From assembly GCA_038380795.1 (NCBI GenBank), contig CM076259.1, positions 58,981,938-59,045,937 on the forward strand: DNA of 64,000 nucleotides, given 5' to 3'. The notes beneath the pieces were generated by a model. The model was not told where the DNA came from and searched no databases. It saw nothing but the letters and a program-made list of their open reading frames with translations. The translations under genes were made by a program, and so were the position numbers. The first letter of the stretch is position 1; every line of letters starts with the position of its first letter. This document shows, piece after piece, positions 44,956 to 56,328 of the stretch. Source of the DNA: Pyrocephalus nanus (taxonomy: Eukaryota > Chordata > Aves > Passeriformes > Tyrannidae).

Positions 44956-45485
44956 GCATCACAACATCGCAGAATATGCTGAAGTGGAAGGGATCCACAA
45001 GGATCATCAAGTCCAACTCTTAGCCCTTCACAGGAACATCCCCATGAATCACACCATGTATTTGAGAGTATTATCCAAACGTTTCTTGAACTCTGTCAGG
45101 TTTGGTGCTGTGACCACTTCCTTGGGGAGTCTGTTCCAGTGCCCAACCACCCTCTGGGTGAAGAACCATATTCTAATATCCAGCCTAAACCTCCCCTGAC
45201 ACAACTTCAGGCCATTTCCTCAGGTCCTGTCACTGGTCCCCACAGAAGAGAGATCAGTGGCTGCCCCCCCTCTTCCCCTCTCAATGAAGTTGTAACTGCA
45301 ATGAGGTCTCATCTCAGTCTCTTCTTCTCCAGGCTGAACAGACCAAGTGCCCTCAGCTGCTCCTCATCCAGCTTCCCCTCAAGGCCCTTCACCATCTTCA
45401 TTGCCCTCCTTTGGGCACTCTCTAACAGCCTAACATCTTTCTTATATTGTGGTGACCAAAACTGTACACAATATTGTGAGGATAT
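44956..45485 (-). mobile_element. CR1 LINE, relatively young 3' copy
   Basis: About 530 bp match the CR1 3' region in reverse orientation. From left to right it has the reversed tail (CAGAATATGCTGAAGTGGAA, GGATCATCAAGTCCAACTC), then CTGTTCCAGTGCCCAACCAC, TTCTCCAGGCTGAACAGACC, and finally TGTGGTGACCAAAACTGTAC. It is nearly unbroken and close to the familiar consensus, so it is younger than the other CR1 pieces here. It is 5'-truncated and encodes only the end of ORF2. Confidence 0.95.
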
Positions 45486-48400
45486 ATGCTGGTACTTGTC
45501 ACTCTGTGTAGTATAGAGGGGTTTAAAACAAAGCAACAATGCAAATAGTATTTCTTCTACATAATATCCACAACTTTTATTTATTTCAAATATAGCATAT
45601 GCAGTCTACTGTAACTGAGAATAACGTAGCCCTGGGAATAATATTTGCTCATTAGTGACATATCTTATTCTTGTGTCTCCTATGAGCTCTGTCATGAATA
45701 AATTTTATAACTTGTTTGGGCATTTTTGTGCCAGTGTAAAAGGATGATACCAGATGACTTTGACAGCATCTACAGCAAATGAATAGGAGATGGAAGTGCT
45801 GTGTTTGCTCACCAAATATCCAGAATGACCCATCTTTTGTCAGCATCCCAGCCAGGCACAGGCCAGGAACAGGAACAAGGGCTTATAGTTGCCCCATCCT
45901 AAATTTTGAGGCCATAACCTAGTGAGAGAGAAGAGATATGGCACACCTAACTTGCCAAAGACTTTCACATTGCCATATCAAAGGTGCTTGTGGAATGTGT
46001 GTAAACTAAAACGCAAGCAGACATTCTGCCTTAGTGGTATGGAGGCTTTTCTTTTACTTTTGTTTGTTTTTCCAGGTATTGATAATACTTATGAAACTGA
46101 AAGTTGGCCAACAGAGGAGGGTCCAGTCAACATCCGCTGTCCTCCTCTTGCAAGTCAAATGCCCAGTAGCACAGATGGCCTTTATGACCATTATGGGCTG
46201 GAGACACATTCAATGAAAAGTAATTTAAGTTCTTACAGAAAAAGTATATGAATGTGGGTTTGTTCCCAACACGAGACAGTCTGAATCAACAATGGGAATG
46301 GGCCGGTTACCAAAGAGTCTGCTGGAGCAAGTTCCTGCTGCCAGGCCAGGATCTCCTCTCCCTCTTGGCCATTAGAGGGAGGAAAAAATAACAGACTATA
46401 AGAGCCACTAAAATAAGGACCAACACCAAGAATGTACCATGGGTTTAATACCAGCTCCTCCTCTCAAAGTAATTATAGTTGATGTTGCCCAATGGTTACC
46501 GATCAACTATCTTTCATCGTGCTCTCTTGTTTGGAGTCAGTAGTTTGGGTTGAACATCAAGACTAGCACACGCCAGTTGGCTTCTCACGGAGAATAAAAT
46601 AGGACTGAAGGTAACAGGGAGTGTCATGCTGCTTCAGCTGTGAAACAGGCAACTGAGTTTGGGCTAGACCAAAACCCTTCCTAAGTATTTGTTTCACATT
46701 ATATAACCTTTACCCAAAAGGTCACAACAGCACTAATTTTAAAGCGAGAAAAGTCCAGGCTAAACGAAATACTGGTATTTCTCATACTATCAACTCCTGT
46801 TTACTCGTAAATGTGGTATTTACTAAAAATGTACTGGTAAACTCGGAAGTTTTCTTTGAATTTCATGATGTGACCTAGATTTAGGTGGTGCAAATAACCC
46901 TTGCAATGCCATTCTCACCTAACCTGTTTCTACTTTTGTGCAAAGTATATGACATATAACCATCACCACCATCACCATGACTCCCCCACACTTGTGTTTG
47001 TAGGGAAATAATTTTTTGTTAAGGGGAAAATTAACTCAGTATGTGCCTCTGAAGGCTCAAGTTCTGCATCATTCCTAAATTTCAGTGCTGCATGTTTTGG
47101 TGTTTTCTTTTGCTGTGGAAGTGAGTTGTTTCTTAAAAGTCTGGCTCATTGCTCCCAAGCCATTGATGTGATGGATGTGATTATGTCTAGTTTCAACATA
47201 GGAAAACCTCTGTTTTAATTACAGCAGTGCTATCTTGGTTATACAATACAAACTTTTCTCTCTAATATTATTCCTCTTCTTGTTCATCTGTTTATATGTG
47301 AAAATGAGCACTGCTGTCAGTTATTTACAGTGTTTAAGGCAGAACCTTATTTAATGCAGTGAAAAGTTTGGAAAAGGAGTGGAAGACCAGATGGAGATCT
47401 CTGCAAGTTAGGACAAACTCCTTAATGATGGCTTTGCTAGAGCTGTGACATGCTCTGCTAGAATCAGAGCATTTAAGAGAAGAACTGTTTCCAGAAAAGC
47501 TGCCAGACCATTTATTTCTATGTAGAAGGACCTACCCTCACCATCTGCCTTTGCTTTTAAGGGTGCAGTTTTTCTATTTTGCACATGTTCAGAACTGACC
47601 CCATTTGATCAATGCCTCCTAATCCAGGTAGAGATGTAAAGAGAAAGCATACCAGTGGGGTCTGCCTTGGAGGAAATAAGCCAACTGCTGTGCTAACATC
47701 AAAGCCACAAATGAGTCCAGGCTTTCTATAAAACAATGTATTTGCCCAGTGTTTAGAGGTGCTCAAACATGAAGTAGGGAGACCAGAAAAGCAAGGAACA
47801 TTTTCCTCTCTAATTGCATAGTTTATGTGAGAAGGAAAAAACTGGCAGCCGTGCTCTTCCCACCATGTTTCTCCCAGGTTGTTCCCATGTCAGCAGTGCC
47901 AGTCATCCATTCTGCCCAAGCTTCTAAACCACTGGGCTACCCAGCTGTGCCTTCAATAGTGAAGTGGTCTTAAACTGTGACCTTTAGATGACCATCCTTT
48001 GCAGGGATCTACAGAAGAACCCTCAGGCCTTTTTTTGTCATTGGGGCTGGGTAGCAAAGTATTTCTGAAGACCTGAATCTTCGACATCAAGTACCTCTAA
48101 ATTGTTTTTTGTCCTGAGCTTTCTAAATTAGGCAATACCATTAATTTTCAGGGCCAAGATTAAAAGGAGCAATGATTCAAGGTGACAGTCCAGCTGACTC
48201 TTTATAAAATAAAGATTTCCAGATTTTACAATGAGTTCACTGGGTGCAGGCTACATGTAAAACTGGGTCATGTTTTCAAGCTGTAACTTAAACTAGGTCA
48301 TACTTTCTGACTAGTGAAGAGGGGGAGTATGACTTTCAAAAGCTTGTAAAGTATCATTTCCTGGAAAAGACCCAGTGTGATTAAGTGCTATCCAAAAATC

Positions 48401-50658
48401 AACCAAACCAGCCTGACACATAAGAGGAAGTTCATAAAACATCACTTTATCTTCCCCCACTTCATGAAGATGGAAATATATTTCCTTCTCAAAATAATTG
48501 GTGGTGCAAACACTGATGTTGCTTGTGGTTTGAGCTGCCTCTGTGTAATTTAAAGTTTTGTGAGCAGGAACATTTAACACAGACTTTTCTGGGTCCATTC
48601 CTATAAATGGCATAAGTAAGGGCTAAGTTTCCTCTTCCAAGATTGAAAGTTATCTGGGTTTGCAGAAGTCAGAGAAGAAATGTAGAACTTGACTTTCTAA
48701 ATTCATCAACAAAACATTTTAACATTATTAATCCTCACAATACCCTGCAAAGTAGGTAGCTCTTGGAAATTATACATCAAAAACTAGGATACCTGGTGGG
48801 TTCTTTAGACTCACTGGTGGGAGAATCAGCCTCAGACACTCACTACATCTGTGGAATTAATTGACCAAAACTAACTCCTCTGACAATTTGAAATATCTGT
48901 GCTGATTCTTGTAAGCATTGATTTCTGTGTAACAGAGGGTTGCTATCTGCAGGTACTTTACATTCCCAGTGAGTCCTAACTCAGTGTCGTAGCAAACGGT
49001 AACTGGGATATTATTTAGGATCATAAAAAATGTGGTTGGCCAAAAGTGTCTGAATGCGGAGTAACTACTGCAATGAATGATCTGGCTGAGATTTCTGAAG
49101 CTGAGCTCAAGGGTTTAGCGACTAATTTTGCTGACAGCTGAGCACTGATATTCTTCCACTGCCCGAGAAAAACCCAGGCTATGCATTTCTTCTCTGAATC
49201 TTCCTGTCTGCTGTGTGGAAAGAGAAGTGTCCAGACTATTGTCTGTAAAGAAGGACAAACAATCCTGAGGTGGCTGTTGGAGAGAGAGAAAACAGGGCCA
49301 CATTTTCCCCAGATAGTGCCTTCCCTCCAGCCCCAGCCTGGTGGAGTGAGACCCCTCTTGAGTCTAAATCCTCTCTGACTTGCATGACAACACACATCTT
49401 TCAGTGTCCTGGGGAAATCCTATGGCCAGCAGACTTGAGAAAGCATGCCCAGGACTTTTGCTCTCCTTATGTTGTTCATTTTCTCTCCCTATGTTGACTG
49501 TCTACTTGCTCTTTGTGGCATCTCTGCCACCCCATTATTTCATCTCTGCTCAGCTCAAGGTCCTTTTTTTCTCCATACCCTGTCCCTCTTCCTCTTTCTT
49601 AACTTGTTTTTTGGTTTGCATCTGCTGTGGGTTCTAAGTGCCTCCAACAATACCCATTTTGGGTACAGGCTTTAAGGACTGCTTCCTTGTGTTTGTATAG
49701 CCCCTAGTCTGGTGGGTCTTTGATTGATCCTTCAGCTTCACCATAATAATTGTGATTAAAACTTAACTGTGTTTTATGTGGAGCTGAAATAACTTGCCCC
49801 AGTGGGTAAGTTGATAAGACAAGTGGGGGGGTTTTGAGTCCTGTATCTATGCACTTGAAAGCTTCTCCTCTTTGCAGCACAGACAGGACAGCATACATAC
49901 CTCCAAGGGAGGGAGGGGTCACTTATCCTCCCCTCCTCTTCCCCAGCATTAGTGCACTGGCTTAGAGGACTAATAACATGAGTCCTCTCAGGGTCCCTCT
50001 ATCTCTAAGGTTTAGGAGTTGTTACCCCTATTTCCTCAAGTGACTCTTCCCGGGAAGACCTTTTCTCCTTCTGTTGTTTTGTCTCTAAAATCTAAATACT
50101 CTTAAGATCCAAGCAGAACTCAATTTCCTATTGATCTCCTTCCCATGCCAAAACATCCAAGTTCCCCAAGTGGAATGTACCATAAAGGGACCAGATTTAG
50201 GGATCTTTTTTTGCACAGTGCATTAGCAGCTACTTCTTAGCAAGCAAGGGGTAGATATTGAGATATTTGTGTTATCTGATTTGGCGTCAATTGCAGAACC
50301 AAAGGAAGTATATGCATTAACCAGGACCTGTGGTGCTTATCGTACCCCAAGCCATCATCCACAGCACTAAAACTGCATCAGAAATCAGCCATTGACAGCC
50401 TGGAGTCATATAACACAGCAAGGCAGCTGCACTACCTAGAATTTCCTCTTCGTGTGAAATACATAATAAAAATCTGAAGCAGGAAATGGGTTATCTGGTA
50501 AAATTTCAAATGATGCTGTTATCTGATATAACCTCAGCACATGCTGGAATTCATCACCTGCCTTCCCGTCCTTGAAAATTCAATTGTATTGAGCTGATAT
50601 TAATTTAATTTCTGCTAGTAAAGGTGCAGACATTCACACTCTGCTTTACTTTGTTATC
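45486..50658. other. Intergenic DNA, no gene recognised
   Basis: No named gene was found. It includes an exon-like but unsupported frame after a splice-acceptor-like site at 46075 and a MIR-like core at 48713-48762. Other frames of about 70-125 codons (for example near 48.3-48.6 and 49.0-49.4 kb) have no recognisable homology. Confidence 0.55.
48713..48762 (+). repeat. MIR-like (CORE-SINE) fragment
   Basis: The segment contains 'TTATTAATCCTCACAATACC' followed by 'CTGCAAAGTAGGTAG'. This matches the conserved MIR motif TTAATCCTCACAACAACCCTGTGAGGTAGGTA with few changes. Only about 50 bp is clear, and both sides have decayed. Confidence 0.55.
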
Positions 50659-51115
50659 TGTGGGTTATTGACGAACGTTGAGGGTGGATAGGGAGGGGAA
50701 CTCCAGGCTAGAGGTCTTTTCCTTTTACCCCTAGTCCTGGAGGGGAGCGGTGCTCCCCCCATCCCCCCCCACCACGTGGGCCCCATGGCTCTCGCAGAGA
50801 CCACAGGACAGCAGCAGCAGGGAGTGAGGCAGAGAGAGCATTTATAGTTCTGGGTAGTGACTTAAATAGCTCTTGGGGGGATTATAAAGTGACCACTGGG
50901 AGTTCAGGAGGCCTTACAAACAACCAATTACAATAAGGGGTTAACAACCAATAGATAAGCTTTAGTTATCTCTTAGACATTCCAGTGGTATAGATAAGAC
51001 TGGGAAACCTTGGGAAGAAGAAGGGTGAGTTTACACAAAGAGTTAAAAAGCCATTTTGGAGGCATGTTCACTTTAACAACATTAAAACTCCTGCATTCTT
51101 TCATATACTGCAACA
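50659..51115 (-). mobile_element. Solo LTR of an avian endogenous retrovirus
   Basis: On the minus strand the unit starts TGTTGCAGTATATGAAAG and ends near ...CAATAACCCACA. It contains CCAAT-type boxes (ATTGGTTG twice), a TATA-like ACTATAAATGC (about 50839-50849), and then a pyrimidine-rich, R-like stretch with CTCACTCCCTGCTGCTG. GTTAT occurs on both outer flanks within a base of the expected borders, consistent with a target duplication. There is no internal coding region. ERV class is uncertain (ERVK or ERV1). Confidence 0.7.
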
Positions 51116-52759
51116 GGTTATTTCTCCAAAATGCTACTTTCAGTTAGAAGCTGAAAGTCACAAAGTGTCAATACAAATTAGGCAGTGGGGTTATTATGAA
51201 ACACATGTGTATACATGTTTGTCCTTAAATATTTTCTAGGTGTGCATTCACAAATGGAAATTTTCACTTCTGAACTAACTATTAATTTTGTTTCCATGGA
51301 ACCTGAGAAGCACAAATGGGTCCAAGAAAGTTCTTGTGCTGGCTGATAAAATACATCGCTTAATAAAAGTTTAAACATTATAGATGTCAAAGAAACACTG
51401 CCATTAACTGACTAGATAAAATGGACTGACATCAGAAGGGCACAATGATCCTTAGCCTTTCAAATGCCAGTGAGGATTAGGTTTCTGAGATGTTTTTCAA
51501 TTCCATGTAAAGGCATAAACAAGACCAGAAGATGTAAGAATTGATGTACTTGGAGAGATAAATAGGCCTTGTGCTGTCCATCTAAAAGAGGGTGAATTTT
51601 AACTCAAATCAGAGTAAAGAGAATTATATGATGGCTTATATGGCGTATATGAGCTACCTCAGTTTCAGCCATCCTGGCCTGTAGACTGATGGTTCCTCAG
51701 AAGGAAAGCCTTTGCATTTAGAAATCCCAAATCTACAAAGCATATGAAGTAGAGGAGAAAATGGCAAAAGAGATGTCAAGAACCAGAGCACCCTCAGGAA
51801 GAAGGCTTCTAGCTGCTCACCTGAGGTCTCCTGTTATCAGGCTCCAGGTGAAATCATCTGGTGGTTTCCATGTGGCTTGGGTGTAGGAGGAGCAAGGACT
51901 GGTCCCCACAGCTCAGACAGACATAGTAGGGGCTGCCAACTTTTCCAGCTTGACCTGTGGTTGAAGATGTGCTGTGCAGGAACCAGCAAGGCAGAGGGAT
52001 GAGGAACTTAGCCTTCCTTGCTGGATAAGTAAATGAGGGGGATGAGCAGACTGGAAACCAAAGAGCATGGAAGTGGCCTTTAGCTTCTCCCTTGCGGGCT
52101 TGGTTGATTTGACATTTTGCCTTTGTGAAACACAGCTGATAGGGCTTTACAAGTCAGCAGCTGGGCAGTTGTCTGCACCATTTACTTGACGGAAAATCAA
52201 AACATTTTTTGAGCAAAATTGAAAATTTTCTCATGCAAAATTGCCTTTTTTGTGAGGACAATGTAATTTTTCCACTATATTAATTCAAGCCATCTCTGTT
52301 CTATGGGTTCTGTTCTATCCAAGGCCAATATAATAAAATGTGAAGAAACAACTCTATGTGTGGTGAATCTCTCAAGGATGTAGAAGTCCAGAGAGTTATG
52401 ACCATGAAAGATGTTTCACTCCTTTTTGCCTTTCACACCAGTTTCAACTATACTTCCTCTGTCATGTTCTCACAGTGTCTTCATATTCTTTCCTGACAGC
52501 CTGTTTCTGCTTCTACTTTCTCTATATACCCTTTCAGCATTTGAGCTTGCTCAACATTTCCCTGTTCAACCAAGCTGGCCTCCTGCTATATTGATGGCAC
52601 ATGCTCTGTCTCACACACTGGGGTGGACTATTATTGTGCACCAAAGTGATTTCACAGCCAGCTCTCCTGGGCTCTTTGAACAGCCTCCCACAAGATCCTG
52701 TCTACTACTGCCCTAAAAAAAAAAAAAATTGATGTCCACAGATTTTTGCACCAGTTGTT
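51116..52759. other. Intergenic DNA, no gene recognised
   Basis: Nothing coding was recognised. An A14 tract lies at 52715-52728. Confidence 0.6.
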
Positions 52760-52990
52760 TTCCTCAGGATGGAAGGCTCCCCATCTCATGGTCCCAACAG
52801 CCAAGGGTGCTATCAGTTATCACATCCTTCATTAGTCTTTCATCATCCATGAGCAGCTGAATTGGCTGAATTCCTCCCTTGATGTCCTGCCAGTACCTGT
52901 GTAAATAGTCGATCTCAACACATCCCAGAAGTCTCCTGGCTTGCCTGAGCCCCACAGCAGATGCTGGAGTGGGTCAACCCCACCCTGAGA
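52760..52990 (-). mobile_element. CR1-type LINE ORF2 endonuclease remnant
   Basis: A minus-strand frame of 63 codons reads GLRQARRLLGCVEIDYL ... DDERLMKDV ... TLGCWDHEM. This follows the end of the CR1 APE-type endonuclease (pattern HKQSRRFLECV..NFL ... TNKEGLVGDV ... SLGCSDHEM), including the LGCxDHEM motif near the active-site His. It is an isolated fragment with no clear RT domain nearby. Identification is from recall of CR1 ORF2. Confidence 0.6.
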
Positions 52991-55851
52991 ACCAGAGTTT
53001 GAAATCAAAAGACTTAATTCAGTTGTTTAAAGAAGGCATCACCTCTTACTGACCAGACAATCTGTGTGATTAATGTAGAATACCTCTGGCTGACATTGGA
53101 CTTTCAACATAACAAAAATATAGACAAGAACAACTTGAAAATGTGTCCTTGCCATAGAGTGTCAAACAATGTATTCTTGCCACCAGAAAGCAGCTGGATA
53201 CATTTATTATTGAGAACCAATTCGAATAAAAGACTTTCCACACAGAAACAATGCATGCAAGTCAGTGAAGAGTCTGCAGATGAGAAAGCTAATGATTTAT
53301 TCCTGAGTGTACACTTCAGTTCTAATGAAATTTTGATTTCATTGACTATGAACTCAAGCCAGGTTGGCAAACACACAAAACCTGAGTTTAATCAGGCTTT
53401 TTACTGTTTGCAGAGCAGCAAATGATATGCTTGGTAAGCAGAGTAGACAGATCTGTATGCTGATCTCTCTGCAATGTGCGATGTATGCCATACACAACTG
53501 GGCTGTGGCTACTGCTGCCAAAATCCTCTGAGTAAATGAACAGAGCATATCAATTTGCAGATAGAAAAAGAGCACATCAGACCTCAAAATTCTTTATTTT
53601 TGGGGAAAATATGAACTAATTCAGAATCTGGTAAGAAGATAAATATAGAGCAGAAGAGTGTTAGCCGGAGAAAGCTAATCTGAAAAAAGAATCATCACCC
53701 AGAATACTGCTCAGGTAAAGAACTGCAGTGGGAATCTGGAGATGTCAAAATTAAATGTGTTAGTTTTGGACCCCTGTCCAATTCATGGTGCTTCGATCTA
53801 ATTCTCCATTCCCCAAAATATCGCTTTCTGTGTAGGCCTTCCCAAGAGAGATATTAAGGAATACTACCTTTATCTGGAAATGTAACAGAGTACAACTGCC
53901 TTTCTATCACAAAGCTGAGCAGGGAAAAAGAAAGGAGAGAGAGCACAGAGACAGGAGATGAACAAGAATGTATCCGTCAAGGAAACCTGGGTGCTGTACA
54001 GCTGAACTTCAGAGACAACAAACCCCCACTGATATCTAAAGCTTTAGGAGCCTAAACATGTTTAAAAATCTGTGCTACAGAAGAAGTTATTTTGTTTTCC
54101 CCTACAACCTGAGCTCAGGCTTTGTCTGCCTGCCTGTGTTTCTGCAGCTCCTAACTGCAACAGTGATTGTTTCAAATGTCAAGATTTCTTCTATCTCTGA
54201 ATATTCTACCTTATTGCCCTCACTTACTCTAGTGGGTCTAGGGGCAGGACTGTGGTGTCTGAACAACACTGTGGGATTTAGTACTGTGTCTCCAAGGAGT
54301 GAGGTCAGAGAAGGAACTGCCAGGGCTTTACCTTCTGATCTCCATAGTGTACTCAATTTATGCAAATCACTGAATATTAAGTCTTTGAGAGGTTATGTTA
54401 ATCAGGACTAAACACAACCATGATCAATGATCGTACTGCACAATTTGGGTACAAATTATTATTTTACATTCGCCGGAAAGCAGCTTGACTGGTGTCCTAT
54501 CTCCTTATACAGTCCCTTCTTGGCCAGAGTTCTCCTTCGTGTTTCAAGAACTGCTTAATCTCTTGTTATGATCCGTGGAGTTGATTGCTTGCTTCTAACC
54601 AGCCATGATGCTGTCCACCATAATGGTGGTGACAGTAATGCATATATTACTGATAAAGGGAACACTTTTCTATCATCCTGTAATTAGCCCTTAACCTTGT
54701 GTAACTCTTTATGTGGGTACCTTTTCAGTAAAGTGTGGCTGAACATCCAGTCTCTTTTCAAGATTGGATCATATTCTCAGAGGAGCTTTGAGCATCCAAC
54801 TCCTATCCAAATTGCTACTCTACACATAATTACACCCCAAAAACATGTGAAATTTGTTGTGGCATTCAGGAGGTGTTAAGGCAGTGCCTGGGGCACAGAG
54901 ATAATGGTGTTTATGGTTTAGAAGAACTCATTTTGGTGAGACTAGAGCTCATTCTAGGCCCACCTTCTGCTCACAATTACAGTGTGTTGTAACAGTCACT
55001 CCCAGCAATGGTGAAAGTGTGGTTCACACTGGGAAAGCTTGTATCAGTCAGGGGGACTGTTACCCACGTAGCTTCCAGTGAAAAACCTGTCCCAGAAGTT
55101 TGTAATCCAAGATTGCATGTAATCCATTTGGACATCATGTTGGTAAAATATGAAGCTGCTTTTCCCCCATACAGAAATGAAAACACTGCATTTCCACCTT
55201 ACTCTCGTATTTCTTGTGTTTCAAAACGCAGAAATTTGCAAGGAATACTCAGCCAGCCATCTGCTTCTTGATAGGATTTACATCTACCAGGGAGATGTCA
55301 CAGTCACCCTCGGTTGCTCTGCACTCTCCCAGGCTCCAGCAGCCTGGGATGCCACAGCAGAAGCATGGCCAGCTGCAGGATGGAGACTTTCAGGCTTTAA
55401 GTTGCTACTTCTCAAGAGACAGTAAAGCTAATACCCTAGAATCACCTGCCGCGTGGATTAAGTGTGTGTGCACATTCCTGTACAGCATTCATATCTTACT
55501 TGTATCTGGAATTTAGTATATGTGGATTTTAACCGGTGCCCAAAAGATGGCACTGTTTATTTGTGTTTTTTTTTGTTCTTAATTGCACATCCGCTCCTAG
55601 GCTGACATGTCATCTGACAAAATTAAGACAGGACTTATATACTCTATAGAGAAAAGCAGTACAAATCAAACTATTGCTGCACCATGGCCTTTCCTATAAC
55701 CTTTAATGTGCAATATTTTAATGGAAATGGGCATATTGATGCTGCTTAGGAATATAACTACAAAGCAGTTTCCCTTTTATTTCCACCTAGTATTTTCACT
55801 GTAGATGTTTCAAACTCATACATTTCATTTAATGCCTGGTGAATGAAGAAT

Positions 55852-55875
55852 TTCAATTCAATTCAATTCAATTCA
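55852..55875 (+). repeat. (TTCAA)n microsatellite
   Basis: Nearly five perfect copies of the pentamer TTCAA. Confidence 0.9.
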
Positions 55876-56286
55876 CAGTATGAAAACCTTCAATTATTTA
55901 AAAGGACAAAAGAAATTATTGACAAGAGATGAATCAGAACCAGAGCTTTGCCTTGAAGGTCCCTGAAAGTTAGCCTAAACATCTCTGCCTGTGCAGTAAT
56001 CATGATCTGTATGCACTGAAAAAAAACAATAAATGACAAATAGCCTGATGGCCAAACTACAGTGAATCAGTTGCCCACATTTCTGTTGAAACAACTAAAT
56101 CCCAAGTCCTACCTTAACAGCTTGCTGTTGTCCTAGAACAAGAGCAAATGTGGAAATATATTTTTTCCTTGCAGCAATGAAATTAATGAAAGATTTCCTG
56201 GTAACCATAGTAAATGACAACATTATTCCCCATATCATCTGTCAAGCTTCTCCAGGCCTTTAAAACAAGAAGGTGTGCCAATCAAG

Positions 56287-56328
56287 CAATAATAATAATA
56301 ATAATAATTGATAATAATAATAATAATG
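56287..56328 (+). repeat. (AAT)n microsatellite with one interruption
   Basis: About seven AAT units, then a TG interruption, then about six more units. It is a likely length polymorphism. Confidence 0.9.

Noticed and set aside
48311..48613. Minus-strand frame of 100 codons with fairly balanced composition
   Set aside because: No family resemblance, signal peptide or conserved motif was seen, and no promoter or splice context. Length is within chance expectation for 64 kb.
54058..54411. Plus-strand frame of 117 codons
   Set aside because: There is an opposing frame over the same bases and no recognisable motif or exon border signals, so it is likely chance.
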